DNA from: Qipengyuania pelagi
GTDB lineage: Bacteria > Pseudomonadota > Alphaproteobacteria > Sphingomonadales > Sphingomonadaceae
NCBI RefSeq assembly: GCF_009827295.1
Contig: NZ_WTYD01000001.1
Coordinates: forward strand, 62,001-126,000
Length of the DNA stretch: 64,000 nt
Direction: 5' to 3'
Shown: piece after piece, positions 8,851-18,385 of the stretch
Layout of the letters: each line of letters starts with the position of its first letter
Numbering within the stretch: the first letter of the stretch is position 1
Notes under the pieces: generated by a model
The model's input: the letters and a program-made list of their open reading frames with translations, nothing else
Databases searched by the model: none
What the model was told of the DNA's origin: nothing
Program-made: the position numbers and the translations under genes

Positions 8851-9211
8851 TCGCCAGGCCGAGCGCGGCGACATGGCCGAGTTCGACCAGCATCGGCAGC
8901 CACCAGCCTTCGTAACTGCCGACGACCAGCAGGTTTATCAGCCGCCCGGTAAAGGCGATTGCGAACAGGGCGAGGGGCACGGTCAGCACATCGCCCCGCC
9001 GTCGCCACGCGCCCAGCGCCATGAAACCCGCCGCGACCAGGAAAAAGGCGGCGAAATCCGCTCGCATCGCCGACAGGCCTTCTGCCGCCGCCGACCCCGC
9101 AGACAGGCCGAAATCCGCGCCCGATGCCGCCGGGTTCACCAGAAAGCCAACGCCCAGCATCAGGTCGAGCAGAGCCAGCAAGGCGATGATGGCGCTCAAG
9201 ACGAAATGCAT
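8801..9211 (-). CDS. DUF4345-like four-helix membrane protein
   Basis: 136 residues with four predicted membrane helices (about 3-26, 48-66, 74-92, 103-124) and the stretch SAMRADFAAFFLVAAGFMALGA between helices one and two, which recalls the DUF4345 family. A GGGAGAG precedes the ATG. The tail is strongly basic (WPWRRRRSKFR). The function is unknown. It converges on the preceding membrane-protein gene, with the last 50 bp shared in antisense. Confidence 0.72.
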   Translation of the reverse strand: MHFVLSAIIALLALLDLMLGVGFLVNPAASGADFGLSAGSAAAEGLSAMRADFAAFFLVAAGFMALGAWRRRGDVLTVPLALFAIAFTGRLINLLVVGSYEGWWLPMLVELGHVAALGLAIRVWPWRRRRSKFRVG

Positions 9212-9380
9212 TCTTTTCTCTCCCGATCCTTCGTGTCCCGCGATAGGCCTCTGCCCCCATGCTCCGCAACCCCGCTGGCATTCGCGTTCCGGGCGCGCTA
9301 GCAGGCGAGGCGATGAGGTATCGGGCAAAGCGGCAGCGCGTGGCAGCGGTTCGACGAGCGCAGCGTAAAGGCGCGCGGCG

Positions 9381-11021
9381 ATGAGGGCCCCGCGCATCCT
9401 GCTGGTGATCGGCGGCGGCATCGCAGCCTATAAATCGTGCGAACTGGTACGCCTGATCCGCAAGGCGGGCGGCAGCGTGACCTGCGTGCTGACCGAGGGC
9501 GGGGCGCAATTCGTCACGCCCATGGCGCTCGCCGCGCTGAGCGAGAACAAGGTCTATACTTCCCTCTTCGATCTCAAGGACGAGGTCGAGATGGGCCATA
9601 TCCAATTGTCGCGCGAGGCGGACCTGATCGTGGTGTGTCCGGCGACCGCCAATATGATGGCCAAGATGGCGGCAGGGATCGCCGACGATCTGGCGACCAC
9701 GCTGATCCTCGCCACCGACAAGCCCGTGCTGGCCGTGCCCGCGATGAATGTCAGGATGTGGGAACACGCCGCGACGCAGCGCAATGCCGAATGGCTGCGG
9801 CAGGCGGGCGTTATGGTCGTCGACCCTGACGAAGGGCCGATGGCCTGCGGCGAATTCGGCCCCGGTCGCCTGCCGGAACCGCCAGCGATCATGCAGGCCA
9901 TCGCGGCGCAGCTCGGCTGGGAGCTGGAGATGCCGGCTCCCGCAGCGCCCGCAATCGCGTCACCCGGGCGCGGCGGCGAATGGCTGGACGAAAGCGAGGA
10001 TGAAGCGGAAGCCGAAAGCAGTCCGGTCGCGTCGCGTGGCGGCGGTCTCGGCTCGCTCCTTTCGGCGATCATCCCGCGCAGCACCCCGCGAAAGAGTCAC
10101 GAGGATCTGGAAAGCGAGCTCGATGCCCTGCCCGATCTGGACGAGGCGATGCCGGACGATCCGTTTGAATTCGCCGCAGCGGATCCGGCGCCCCGCGTAG
10201 GCCCGCTGCTGGCGACGAAGGGCAAGGCCGCTGCCGCCCCGCCGACCGATCGCGAGGCGATCAATCACGAGGTCGGCGCGCAGCGGACTCCCCTGCCGGA
10301 ACCCGAGCCGGACCCACTCGACGGGCAGGCGGAATTCGACACCGACCCGGATCACCGGCCCCTGTTCGGGCGGCACGTGCTCGTCACCGCAGGGCCGACG
10401 CACGAGGCGATCGATCCCGTGCGCTACATCGCCAATCGCAGTTCGGGAAAACAGGGTTTCGCCATTGCTGCCATGGCGGCGGCGGCGGGGGCACGAGTCA
10501 CTCTCGTGGCAGGGCCGGTGCATCTGCCGACTCCGCTCGGCGTCGATCGCGTCGATGTCGAAAGCGCGGACGAGATGGCGGAAGCGGTGCGACAGGCGCT
10601 GCCCGCCGATGCCGCCTTCATGGTCGCCGCCGTCGCGGACTGGAAGGCGCGGCTTCCCGCCGGTCAGAAGATCAAGAAGTCCGGTTCCGCGCCGCCTCCG
10701 CTCGAACTCGCGGAAAATCCCGATATCCTCGCAGGGCTCGCCCGGTCGGAGCAGCGGCCCGGTCTGCTGATCGGCTTCGCGGCGGAAACGCAGGATGTCC
10801 TCGACAACGCGAAGGCCAAGCGCGGGCGCAAGGGGGCGGACTGGATCGTCGCCAACGATGTCGCCGATAGTGGGGAAGGCTCGGTCATGGGCGGGGACCG
10901 CAACCGGGTCCATATCCTGACCGATGCGGGCGTGGAGACGCTGGAGGATATGCCCAAGCAGGATGTCGCGCGCGAATTGGTGCGCCGGGCGGCCCGGGCG
11001 CTGGAGGATGCGAATGACTGA
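9381..11021 (+). CDS. coaBC: Bifunctional phosphopantothenoylcysteine decarboxylase/phosphopantothenate-cysteine ligase
   Basis: 546 residues; family members are usually near 400. Two steps of coenzyme A synthesis are made here. The CoaC flavoprotein part (1-183) shows [14 protein letters not shown], the active-site His in [30 protein letters not shown] and the substrate-clamp [13 protein letters not shown]. The CoaB part (about 330-546) shows [21 protein letters not shown], the Lys motif QKIKK and FAAETQD. Between them is an unusual acidic, Pro/Ala-rich linker of about 145 residues. The next gene, dut, starts 8 bp before the stop. Confidence 0.95.
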   Translation: MRAPRILLVIGGGIAAYKSCELVRLIRKAGGSVTCVLTEGGAQFVTPMALAALSENKVYTSLFDLKDEVEMGHIQLSREADLIVVCPATANMMAKMAAGIADDLATTLILATDKPVLAVPAMNVRMWEHAATQRNAEWLRQAGVMVVDPDEGPMACGEFGPGRLPEPPAIMQAIAAQLGWELEMPAPAAPAIASPGRGGEWLDESEDEAEAESSPVASRGGGLGSLLSAIIPRSTPRKSHEDLESELDALPDLDEAMPDDPFEFAAADPAPRVGPLLATKGKAAAAPPTDREAINHEVGAQRTPLPEPEPDPLDGQAEFDTDPDHRPLFGRHVLVTAGPTHEAIDPVRYIANRSSGKQGFAIAAMAAAAGARVTLVAGPVHLPTPLGVDRVDVESADEMAEAVRQALPADAAFMVAAVADWKARLPAGQKIKKSGSAPPPLELAENPDILAGLARSEQRPGLLIGFAAETQDVLDNAKAKRGRKGADWIVANDVADSGEGSVMGGDRNRVHILTDAGVETLEDMPKQDVARELVRRAARALEDAND

Positions 11022-11475
11022 TCGGATTGGCGTGGCGATCAAGCGCCTACCCCATGGCGCGGGGCTCGCTTTGCCTGCCTATGCGACGGCGGGGGCGGCG
11101 GGGATGGACGTGGTCGCGGCGGAGGATTGCACGATCGCGCCGGGTGCGCGCCACGCGGTCGCCACCGGCTTCGCGCTCGCGATCCCGCAATATTACGAGA
11201 TCCAGGTGCGCCCGCGTTCGGGGCTTGCGCTCAAGCACGGGATCACCGTTCCGAACACGCCGGGGACGATCGATTCCGATTATCGCGGCGAATTGAAGGT
11301 GATCCTGATCAATCACGGCAGCGAGGATTTTGCCATCGCAAGGGGCGACCGGATCGCCCAGCTCGTCCTCGCACCCGTCACGCAGGCGGTCTGGAGCGAG
11401 GTGGAGGAGCTGGACGAGACCGATCGCGGAAGCGGTGGGTTCGGCTCCACCGGCGGGCACGCCAGATTGGCCTAG
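11014..11475 (+). CDS. dut: Deoxyuridine 5'-triphosphate nucleotidohydrolase
   Basis: 153 residues. It hydrolyses dUTP to dUMP, which keeps uracil out of DNA and feeds dTMP synthesis. All five trimeric dUTPase motifs are present: [18 protein letters not shown], the loop with [14 protein letters not shown] (catalytic Asp), [10 protein letters not shown], and the terminal [11 protein letters not shown]-loop-like tail. It overlaps coaBC by 8 bp. The coaBC-dut pairing is common in proteobacteria. Its stop overlaps the stop of the convergent membrane-protein gene. Confidence 0.97.
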   Translation: MTDRIGVAIKRLPHGAGLALPAYATAGAAGMDVVAAEDCTIAPGARHAVATGFALAIPQYYEIQVRPRSGLALKHGITVPNTPGTIDSDYRGELKVILINHGSEDFAIARGDRIAQLVLAPVTQAVWSEVEELDETDRGSGGFGSTGGHARLA

Positions 11476-12053
11476 GCGGGCCGCGTCGCGGCGCGGTGGA
11501 AACAGAGAGCCGCCGCGCTCCAGATCCCTGCGAAGACGATCAGGACGCCCCATTCGACCGCATGGCCGGGCATGGCGCTGGTCGCATACAGCCCCGCAGC
11601 GATCTGCCCCAGGGCGACGGCAGCGAAGACATAGCGCAGGACATTCGGGCGAAACCGCGCCGCGAGCGTCAGAATCGCGGCGGCGACGACCATCAGGCTG
11701 ATCGCGATATTCACCGGTTCGCCCTCCGCGCCGATAAAGCCCACCGCGGCATTGGCCCACAAGGTGAGGAACCCCGCGATGGCCGCGATGCCGAGGCCGA
11801 GCGAGTGCACGCCGCTGCGCCCGACCCGGACCGCGATTTCGATCCCGATCCCGAGCGAGAAAATCAGGACACCGGCGAAGACGAAGTCGATTGCAGTCCA
11901 GTCCACCTCGTCGGTGAAGCCCATCGCGATGGCGGGCAGCAGCACCAGCGCCAGCGCGGCGCTCCACCCGGCGATGCGCCAGCCATTGAGGAAGCGGGGG
12001 CGCCGGGTTGCTGTGGGGGATGCTGTGGAGGGCGCTGGGATCGTGTCGGTCAT
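11472..12053 (-). CDS. Hypothetical six- to seven-helix membrane protein
   Basis: 193 residues. A short Pro/Thr-rich N-terminus ([19 protein letters not shown]) is followed by hydrophobic segments at roughly 25-45, 55-75, 84-102, 108-128, 136-155 and 163-182. No family motif is recognised. It is transcribed away from the winged-helix regulator gene across 147 bp, so the two may share regulation. Its stop shares the bases CTA with the stop of dut. Confidence 0.72.
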   Translation of the reverse strand: MTDTIPAPSTASPTATRRPRFLNGWRIAGWSAALALVLLPAIAMGFTDEVDWTAIDFVFAGVLIFSLGIGIEIAVRVGRSGVHSLGLGIAAIAGFLTLWANAAVGFIGAEGEPVNIAISLMVVAAAILTLAARFRPNVLRYVFAAVALGQIAAGLYATSAMPGHAVEWGVLIVFAGIWSAAALCFHRAATRPA

Positions 12054-12200
12054 GGGCTTTTTCCTGTGGTTTCGATGGACGATCCATGCCCCATCTTGCG
12101 CCTGAGCGGCATGAGCAATTCCTGAGCAATGGCCGAGCATTGCCTGAAACCCTTCCCGTTCCCGCCCCCATCGCATAGGCCTGGCCACGAAGAGGGGAGC

Positions 12201-13250
12201 ATGTCCGAGGAAAATTCCATTCTGCGCTTTGCCGAATATACGCTCGACCGTACCGACCGGAAGGTGTGCCGCGATGGCGCGCCGGTGGAGCTGGGCAGCC
12301 GCTATTTCGATGCGCTGGTCCTGCTCGTCGAAGCGCGGGGGGGCCTCGTTTCCAAAGATCGCTTCATGGACGAGGTCTGGCGCGGCATCCCTGTAACGGA
12401 TGAGGCCCTGACCCAATGCATCCGCACTTTGCGCCGGGCGCTGGGCGACGATGCGGGCAATCCGCGTTTCATCCAGACCGTGCCCAAGCACGGCTATCGC
12501 TTCCTGTCGGAGGTCGAAACCCTGAGCGAACCGGCCGCCGGTGGCGAAGGGAGGGCCGAGCTTCCACGCCCAGCCGGTCCCGGCCGTCTCGCTGCGGCGA
12601 GCACGCTGGGCGGGGCCGCGACCGGCGTGGTCGGTGGCCTGTTCTACGGGATCGCGGCGGCATCGGGCGGAGCGTCGACCATGCTCGTCCTCGCGGCGCT
12701 GGTCGCGCTTCTGGGGACGCTGGCGGGCGCGGGCATCGGACTCGGCATGGCAAGCGCGCTCGCCTGGCGCGGGCGGGTCGATGGTGCGCTGATCCGCGGT
12801 GCCATGCTCGGCGGCATGGCGGTGGGGGCGCTGGGCGGGACGCTGGGCCGGGACGGTGTCGGCCTCCTGACCTCGCAATCGATCGGAGCCGTGGCAGGCC
12901 TTGTCGAAGGGCTGATCATGGGCGGCGCGATCGGCGCGGCGCTGTGGCTGGCGTGGAAACGGCGCCGCGGGATCGCAGCGGGCGCGATCCTGGCGCTTAC
13001 CTTCGGCGCGTTCGGCGGTCTGCTGGTCGACCTTGCCGGGGGGCGCCTGCTGGGCGGCTCGCTTTACGCCTTGCAGCTGGGCCTTGGCGATACGCGCCTG
13101 CATCTCGAAACGCTGGGGGCGGTGTTCGGAGAAAGCGGCTTCGGTCCGCGCACTCTGATGGCCGCGACCGTCACCGAAGCCGCGATTCTGGCCGCTGCGA
13201 CGGTCTGCGCGGTGATGCTGGCCTTTCGGGGAAGGACAGGTCCGCAATAG
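12201..13250 (+). CDS. Membrane-tethered winged-helix (OmpR/CadC-type) transcriptional regulator
   Basis: 349 residues, with GAGGGGAGC right before the ATG. Residues about 6-105 form a Trans_reg_C winged helix: RFAEYTLDRTDRKVCRDG, the EARGGLVSKDRFMDEVW helix, and the recognition and wing region ALTQCIRTLRRALGDD followed by FIQTVPKHGYRF. The rest is a glycine-rich region with about six to seven hydrophobic helices. This is a one-component layout like CadC, but the sensor is embedded in the membrane and no periplasmic domain is seen. DNA binding is confident; the signal and targets are unknown. Confidence 0.85.
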   Translation: MSEENSILRFAEYTLDRTDRKVCRDGAPVELGSRYFDALVLLVEARGGLVSKDRFMDEVWRGIPVTDEALTQCIRTLRRALGDDAGNPRFIQTVPKHGYRFLSEVETLSEPAAGGEGRAELPRPAGPGRLAAASTLGGAATGVVGGLFYGIAAASGGASTMLVLAALVALLGTLAGAGIGLGMASALAWRGRVDGALIRGAMLGGMAVGALGGTLGRDGVGLLTSQSIGAVAGLVEGLIMGGAIGAALWLAWKRRRGIAAGAILALTFGAFGGLLVDLAGGRLLGGSLYALQLGLGDTRLHLETLGAVFGESGFGPRTLMAATVTEAAILAAATVCAVMLAFRGRTGPQ

Positions 13251-13258
13251 ACACGAAA

Positions 13259-13284
13259 AAGGCGGCACCTCGCGATGCCGCCTT
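13259..13284. terminator. Bidirectional rho-independent terminator
   Basis: Perfect stem aaggcggca / tgccgcctt around an 8-base loop, with a run of A on the left. It sits between two convergent genes; the T run is clearer for the leftward transcript of the DUF4136 gene. Confidence 0.8.
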
Positions 13285-13304
13285 CTCGTCAAATATTCGG
13301 CTGT

Positions 13305-13991
13305 TTACCGGCGCGCGGCGGTCTTTTCCGGTGCGATCGAAATGCGCACCGTCTCGCCCGAATTGCCGGGGAAATCGGTGAACATCGCTTCCACCAGGTT
13401 CGGCACCAGATATTGCAGCCGGTCCGAGGTCGAGACCGCTTCGGCCTTGCCTTCGAACAGACGCTCGCCCGTCGCCGCGCGGTCGATCTTCAGGTCGATG
13501 CCGCTGGTATAGACGGTGTAGCTGCGGATGTCGGAGCCGCCGAACCACGGATCGTAGAACCCGTAGCCCCAGGGCCGCCCGTAAAACCCGCGATAGGCGA
13601 GGCGCGAGCGATAGGGGCTGTAGCGATACCAGGGATCGTAGAACGGATCGCTGAAGCCGGTGCTGCGAACCCGCTCGCGCCCATTATCGACTCCGTAATC
13701 GAAGCGCACGAGGAGGCTGGCGGCTTCGGGCGAGGCGGCCTGGGCGTAGCCCAGACGCCGCATCTCTTCCTCGACCTCGTCGGCATAGAGCGCGAATTCG
13801 AGGCCGCCCGCCAGAGCGGGATCGTCGGCGACGACATAGAAGCTTTCGCCCGTCGGCGCGGGCAATTGCGTCTGGAAACGCGACACGTCCGCCTTGAACG
13901 AAGGCGTGGCGCACGCCGCGAGACTGGCGAGAAGTAGAGGTACGGAGGCCTTTCTGGCGATGCGCCCCCAACCTTGCGATGCGAAGGTCAT
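13305..13991 (-). CDS. DUF4136 family lipoprotein
   Basis: 228 residues. The signal peptide ends in the lipobox LASLAAC, so the mature protein is lipid-anchored. The body has the DUF4136 pattern: SRFQTQLPAP early, EEEMRRLGYAQA, and a C-terminal strand region. An aromatic, glycine-rich middle stretch with YDPWYRYSPY and FYGRPWGYGFYDPWFGG is typical of this family in sphingomonads. An AAGGA precedes the ATG. Its role in the envelope is unknown. It is followed by a strong terminator and seems monocistronic. Confidence 0.88.
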   Translation of the reverse strand: MTFASQGWGRIARKASVPLLLASLAACATPSFKADVSRFQTQLPAPTGESFYVVADDPALAGGLEFALYADEVEEEMRRLGYAQAASPEAASLLVRFDYGVDNGRERVRSTGFSDPFYDPWYRYSPYRSRLAYRGFYGRPWGYGFYDPWFGGSDIRSYTVYTSGIDLKIDRAATGERLFEGKAEAVSTSDRLQYLVPNLVEAMFTDFPGNSGETVRISIAPEKTAARR

Positions 13992-14144
13992 AGATAGTCC
14001 TTTCGAAGTTCGATCGCGCTGCGCGGGCCCTTTCCCCTGCCTGTCACTACCTGTCACGGGTCGATCGGCGGCCAATCTGTCAGCGAATAAGCACGGTCTA
14101 TCGTATCCGGGCTGAACCCGGATTGAATGATAACGTCTTGCCCG

Positions 14145-14163
14145 AAAAGCGCGAAAACGCGCC
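14145..14163 (-). terminator. Short hairpin with T run, likely trpS terminator
   Basis: Read leftward, ggcgcg / cgcgc with a TTTT loop is followed by TTTTCGGG, 11 bp after the trpS stop. A second palindrome (atccggg-ctgaa-cccggat, 14105-14123) lies just beyond. Confidence 0.6.
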
Positions 14164-14174
14164 TTCGGTTCCCG

Positions 14175-15191
14175 TCAGCCGCGCACCAGCCCGAGTGCGC
14201 GATAGGCCGAATCGAGCGTCGGCACCGCCCGATCGCGCGCCTGTGCCGCGCCGCGCGCGAGAATGGCGTCGAGCGCCTCGCGATCGTCGAGCAGGTGGGT
14301 GAACCGCGCCGAGATGGGTTTGAGCGTCTCCACCAGCGCTTCGCCCAGCAGCGGCTTGAAATGGCCGAATCCTTGTCCGCCGTGTTCGGCGAGAACGGCA
14401 TCTACGCTCGTATCGGTCAGCGCGGCGTAGATCGTCACGAGATTGAGCGCTTCGGCCCGGTCCTCCAGCCCCGCACGTTCGGACGGGAGCGGCTCGGGAT
14501 CGGTCTTGGCCTTCTTGACCTTCTTCATCACCTCGTCGGCATCGTCGGCGAGGTTGATGCGGCTCATGTCGCTGGGATCGGATTTCGACATCTTCTTCGT
14601 CCCGTCGCGCAGGCTCATGATGCGCGCGGCATCGGGCGGCACAATCGGATCGGGGAGAGTGAAGACGGGCGCATCGTCAGATGCGAAATCGTGATTGAAC
14701 TTCTGCGCGATGTCGCGCGCGAGTTCGAGATGCTGCTTCTGGTCCTCGCCCACGGGAACGTGGCTCGCCTGATAGAGCAGCACGTCGGCGGCCTGGAGCA
14801 CGGGATAGGCGAACAGCGCCACGCTCGCGCCCTCGCGGTTCTTGCCCGCCTTGTCCTTCCACTGGGTCATGCGGTTCAGCCAACCCATCCGCGCCGTGCC
14901 GTTCAAGAGCCATTGCAGCTCCGCGTGCTGGGGCACCTGCGCCTGGTTGAACAGGATCGAGCGTTCGGGATCGATCCCGCAGGCGACGAGAGCGGCGGCC
15001 ATTTCCAGCGTGCCCTGCCGCAGTTGGGCCGGATCGTGTGGCATGGAAATCGCGTGCAGATCGGCGAGAAAATAGAGGGCCTCGCTCCCTTCCGGCAACT
15101 CATCCTGCATCCGCACCCAATTGCGGATCGCCCCGAGATAATTTCCGAGGTGGAGATTGCCGGTGGGCTGGATGCCGGAAACGACGCGCAT
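14175..15191 (-). CDS. trpS: Tryptophanyl-tRNA synthetase
   Basis: 338 residues, the normal length for a bacterial class Ic enzyme that charges tRNA-Trp. The HIGH-like motif is TGNLHLGNYLGA and the KMSKS loop is GTKKMSKSDPSD. Other family marks are SGIQPTG, FLADLHAIS and the YPVLQAADVLLY helix. It lies 9 bp downstream of murJ on the same strand, so the two are co-transcribed. Confidence 0.97.
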   Translation of the reverse strand: MRVVSGIQPTGNLHLGNYLGAIRNWVRMQDELPEGSEALYFLADLHAISMPHDPAQLRQGTLEMAAALVACGIDPERSILFNQAQVPQHAELQWLLNGTARMGWLNRMTQWKDKAGKNREGASVALFAYPVLQAADVLLYQASHVPVGEDQKQHLELARDIAQKFNHDFASDDAPVFTLPDPIVPPDAARIMSLRDGTKKMSKSDPSDMSRINLADDADEVMKKVKKAKTDPEPLPSERAGLEDRAEALNLVTIYAALTDTSVDAVLAEHGGQGFGHFKPLLGEALVETLKPISARFTHLLDDREALDAILARGAAQARDRAVPTLDSAYRALGLVRG

Positions 15192-15200
15192 GAAAAAGGC

Positions 15201-16787
15201 CTATTGCTCGGGTTCTGAAGGGGTGGGTTGAGGGGCGCGGCGGCGCAGCGCCTTGAGGTCGCTTAGCCGGAAAGCGCCGGTGAGGAAACTCGCGGCGATA
15301 TAGACCGCGCCGCCCGCCGCGACGAGGACGGCCAGGGTCACGCCGCGCTGGACCATGTCGCCCGCCATGAAGGGGCGGATCAGCGGCAGGGCGAGGGCCA
15401 GCGCCCCGCCCATGATCGCGGCGGCCAGCGCCAAACGGGGAAGCCTGCGCAACAGCCGCGCATCGGCCTTGAACTGGCCGCGCTTGCGCAAGGTCCAGAA
15501 CAGCAGCGCGGCGTTGATCGCGGCGGAGACGGCGGTTGCGACCGGCGGGCCGAGATATCCGATCGTCGGGATCAGCGCGACATTGCCCACGATATTCACC
15601 GCGATCGCGACGAGCGCGAAACGCACCGGCGTGCGCGTGTCGGATCGCGCGTAATAGCCCGGCGTCAGCACCTTGATCAGGATATAGGCAGGCAGGCCCA
15701 GTGAGAAGGCGGCCAGCACCAGTGCGGTCGCCCGCGTATCCTCGGCACTGAAGGCGCCATATTCGAACAATCCGCGCACGATCGGTTCGGAAATCGTCAG
15801 GAAAGCGGCGGTGGCGGGCAGCGTCAGGAACAGCGCCAGTTCTATGCCGCGGTTCTGCATGTCCAACGCTTCGTCCACCCGATCGTTGCTCAGCAGGCGG
15901 GAAAGCGTGGGCAGCAGGATCGTGCCGAGGCCGATCCCGATCAGGCCGAGCGGAAGCTGGTTCAGCCGGTCCGCATAATAGATAAAGCTGATCGCGCCTG
16001 GTGCCAGCAGCGCGCCCGCCAGCGCGGTCGAGATGAGAAGGTTGATCTGCGTCGCCCCGGCGCCCGCCGCCGCGGGCAGGATGAGGTGCATGAGGCGTTT
16101 GATGTCCTTGTCGATCCGGGGCAGGCGCAGTTTCAATTTGATGCCCGCGCGGCGGCAGCCCCAGATCAGGAATAGAAGCTGCAAGGCGCCCCCTGCCGTC
16201 ACCGATAAAGCCTGCACGGTCGCGGTCTCGTAAGGGTCCTCGCCGTGGAACAGGACCAGTCCGGCGACCATCGCGATGTTGAGCAGGATCGGCGCGGCGG
16301 CGTTGACCCAATATCTTTCGAGCGAGTTCAAAATCCCGCCCAGCAGCGAGACCAGCGAGATCATCAACAGATAGGGCAGGGTGATCCGCGACAGCATCAC
16401 CGCGTAGGAAAACTGCTCCGGCGTCGGATCGTTGAACCCGCCCGACAGCGCATAGGTCAGCGGCCAGGCCGCGATCATCAGTATTATGGTGACGAGGATC
16501 AGCACCGGCAGCAGCACCGCCAGCGCCCGTTCCGCGAAATCGACCCCTGCGGGCTTTCCCCCGCCTTCGGCGACCTGGCGATTGAACATCGGGATGAAGG
16601 CGGCGGAGAACGCCCCTTCCGCGAACAGGGCGCGGAACATATTCGGCAGGCGGAAGGCGACGAGGAAGGCGTCGGACGCGAAGCCTGCGCCGACATAGCG
16701 CGCCTGCAAAGCATCGCGCACCAAGGCCAGCACCCGGCTGACAAGCGTCAGCGACCCGATCGAGCCGAGCGCCTTGGCCAGTTTCAT
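15201..16787 (-). CDS. murJ: Lipid II flippase MurJ
   Basis: 528 residues with the 14-helix MOP/MATE-like fold. MurJ moves lipid II across the inner membrane for peptidoglycan synthesis. Visible marks are LVSRVLALVRDALQARYVGAG, AFLVAFRLPNMFRALFAEGAFSAAFIP (which includes the conserved Arg and Glu), and LMHLILPAAAGAGATQIN. It is the first gene of an operon with trpS. The secB gene ends 64 bp upstream on the same strand. Confidence 0.95.
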   Translation of the reverse strand: MKLAKALGSIGSLTLVSRVLALVRDALQARYVGAGFASDAFLVAFRLPNMFRALFAEGAFSAAFIPMFNRQVAEGGGKPAGVDFAERALAVLLPVLILVTIILMIAAWPLTYALSGGFNDPTPEQFSYAVMLSRITLPYLLMISLVSLLGGILNSLERYWVNAAAPILLNIAMVAGLVLFHGEDPYETATVQALSVTAGGALQLLFLIWGCRRAGIKLKLRLPRIDKDIKRLMHLILPAAAGAGATQINLLISTALAGALLAPGAISFIYYADRLNQLPLGLIGIGLGTILLPTLSRLLSNDRVDEALDMQNRGIELALFLTLPATAAFLTISEPIVRGLFEYGAFSAEDTRATALVLAAFSLGLPAYILIKVLTPGYYARSDTRTPVRFALVAIAVNIVGNVALIPTIGYLGPPVATAVSAAINAALLFWTLRKRGQFKADARLLRRLPRLALAAAIMGGALALALPLIRPFMAGDMVQRGVTLAVLVAAGGAVYIAASFLTGAFRLSDLKALRRRAPQPTPSEPEQ

Positions 16788-16851
16788 CGGCTTCGTCCTT
16801 CCCCGGCGATCATGTCACACATTTACGCCGGGCCGAGGCGGCAGCGCCCGA

Positions 16852-17385
16852 TCAGTTCTCGCCGGTGGGCATGGCATCGCCCGACTGGCCTTGCTGCTGG
16901 GCGCGCGCGGCGAGCTGCTGCTGGTAGAGGGCGCCGAAATCCATCGGGTCCATCATCAGCGGCGGGAAGCCCGCATCGCGGCTGGCATCCGCGATCACGC
17001 GGCGCACGAAGGGGAACAGGATGCGCGGCGCTTCGGCGAAGAGGAAGGCGTGCGCCTGCTCGTCGGGCAGGTTGCGCATCCCGACAAGGCCGCAATAGGA
17101 CAGCTCGATCAGGTAGAAATCGCCCTTCTCGCCCTTGGCGGTGACGTTCACCTTCAGCTCGACCTCGGACAGTTCCTGATTGACCGTGTTGGCGCCGATA
17201 TTGACCTGAAGGTCGATCTGCGGCTGCTCGTTCCACTGGAAGCAATCGGGCGCGTTCGGGTTCTCGACCGAGAGATCCTTGATATATTGCGTCACGATGC
17301 CGGCCGCCGGGCGATTGTCGGCTCCGTTCGGCTTGGCGTTCGGGTCCATGTTCAGATCGGTAAGGATGTCGCCTTCGTCGGCCAT
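16852..17385 (-). CDS. secB: Protein-export chaperone SecB
   Basis: 177 residues. SecB is a tetrameric chaperone that holds preproteins unfolded and hands them to SecA. Family marks are QYIKDLSVENPNAP, the Q-x-D-V-N-type strand QIDLQVNIGA, YCGLVGMRNL and LFPFVRRVIADASRDAGFPPLMMDPMDFGALY. Gln-rich and acidic residues close the protein. Upstream in-frame sequence is open to 17550, but MADEGDILTDL gives the usual length. It diverges from the Tim44-like gene across about 300 bp. Confidence 0.96.
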   Translation of the reverse strand: MADEGDILTDLNMDPNAKPNGADNRPAAGIVTQYIKDLSVENPNAPDCFQWNEQPQIDLQVNIGANTVNQELSEVELKVNVTAKGEKGDFYLIELSYCGLVGMRNLPDEQAHAFLFAEAPRILFPFVRRVIADASRDAGFPPLMMDPMDFGALYQQQLAARAQQQGQSGDAMPTGEN

Positions 17386-17568
17386 TGCGCGCACTTTCGG
17401 TTCGATGTTGTGACGGGCGACGTGCCGGGAAAGGGCGCGCACCGGTTCGCCCGCGCGCCTAGCACCTGCCCGTGGCCCCGGCAACCGAGCCGGTGGCCTC
17501 TCGGTGGTAGCAATCCGCCAACTCCTTTCGATAGGAGCCGGAGTGGGCACAGCTCCCGCCCAACTGCG

Positions 17569-17596
17569 TTGTCGAATTGTAATTCGCGCCTATGTA
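17569..17596 (+). promoter_or_regulatory. Candidate sigma70-type promoter of the Tim44-like/mltA/Smr operon
   Basis: TTGTCG, 16 bases, TATGTA, in the 297-bp gap between secB and the Tim44-like gene. It would place the transcript start about 80 nt before the proposed GTG. This rests on consensus matching only. The rest of the gap (17386-17568) shows no other feature beyond a small ctcct/aggag hairpin. Confidence 0.4.
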
Positions 17597-17682
17597 GGGC
17601 AGGTTACGACCGAATATCCGGCGCGCCGCCATTTCCCCGCGTAATGACACGGCGCGCACGCAAAGCCGCAGGTGCAAGCATA

Positions 17683-18336
17683 GTGATTCTGGAAATCGTC
17701 ATCCTCGCCGCCATCGCCGCCTTTCTCGGGCTGCGCCTCTATTCGGTGCTGGGCCGCCGGGCCGAGCATGAGGAGGAGCACGCACCCCAGCGGTTCGAGC
17801 GGCCCGACGCGATGCCGCCGCGCGGCGATGATCGCGCGCGCCGCGTCCAGCCGGACGTGACCTTGCGCCAGGCCGATCTGCCCGCAGGGACCGAAAGCGG
17901 CGTGCGCGCGATCGCCGCGGCGGACCCGCGCTTCGACGTGCTCGGTTTCCTCGAAGGGGCGAAGGGCGCCTATGCGATGGTGCTCGAAGCGTTCTGGGAA
18001 GGCGACAAGGAGACGCTGCGCGAATTGTGCGACGATGATGTCTATGAAAGCTTCGCAGGCGCGATCGACGCGCGCACCGAAGCTGGCGAAACGGTCGAGA
18101 ACCGCCTGATCCGTATCGAGGATGCGACGATCAAGTCTGCCGAAATGGATGGCCGCGTGGCGCGTATCGCCGTGCTGTTCGTGTCCGACATCGCGGCGAT
18201 CACGCGCGACAGGGACGGAAAAGCCATCGCGGGTTCGCTGGACGACGCGGTCGAGAGCCGCGATATCTGGACCTTCATGCGCAATGTCGACGCGACGGAC
18301 CCGAACTGGGTCCTCGACGAGACCGACCAGGGCTGA
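17683..18336 (+). CDS. Tim44/TimA-family membrane-anchored protein
   Basis: 217 residues from a GTG. An N-terminal membrane helix (ILEIVILAAIAAFLGLRLYSVLGRR) is followed by a charged linker and a Tim44-like domain with FDVLGFLEGAKGAYAMVLEAFWEGDKETLRELCDDD and IWTFMRN. Bacterial relatives are inner-membrane proteins related to the mitochondrial import motor subunit; their own role is little known. AGGTG lies about 9 nt before the GTG. An ATG at 17644 would add 13 basic residues and is the alternative. It is the first gene of an operon with mltA and an Smr gene. Confidence 0.88.
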   Translation: MILEIVILAAIAAFLGLRLYSVLGRRAEHEEEHAPQRFERPDAMPPRGDDRARRVQPDVTLRQADLPAGTESGVRAIAAADPRFDVLGFLEGAKGAYAMVLEAFWEGDKETLRELCDDDVYESFAGAIDARTEAGETVENRLIRIEDATIKSAEMDGRVARIAVLFVSDIAAITRDRDGKAIAGSLDDAVESRDIWTFMRNVDATDPNWVLDETDQG

Positions 18337-18385
18337 CATCGCCGTTCGACCCGACGCGAGCGGGTCAGGGCATCGGGGAGGGATT

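Noticed and set aside
11472..13292. A 606-codon leftward frame fusing the membrane protein to upstream sequence
   Set aside because: Its first 413 codons lie antisense to the winged-helix regulator and have no domain; the real gene starts at the ATG at 12053.
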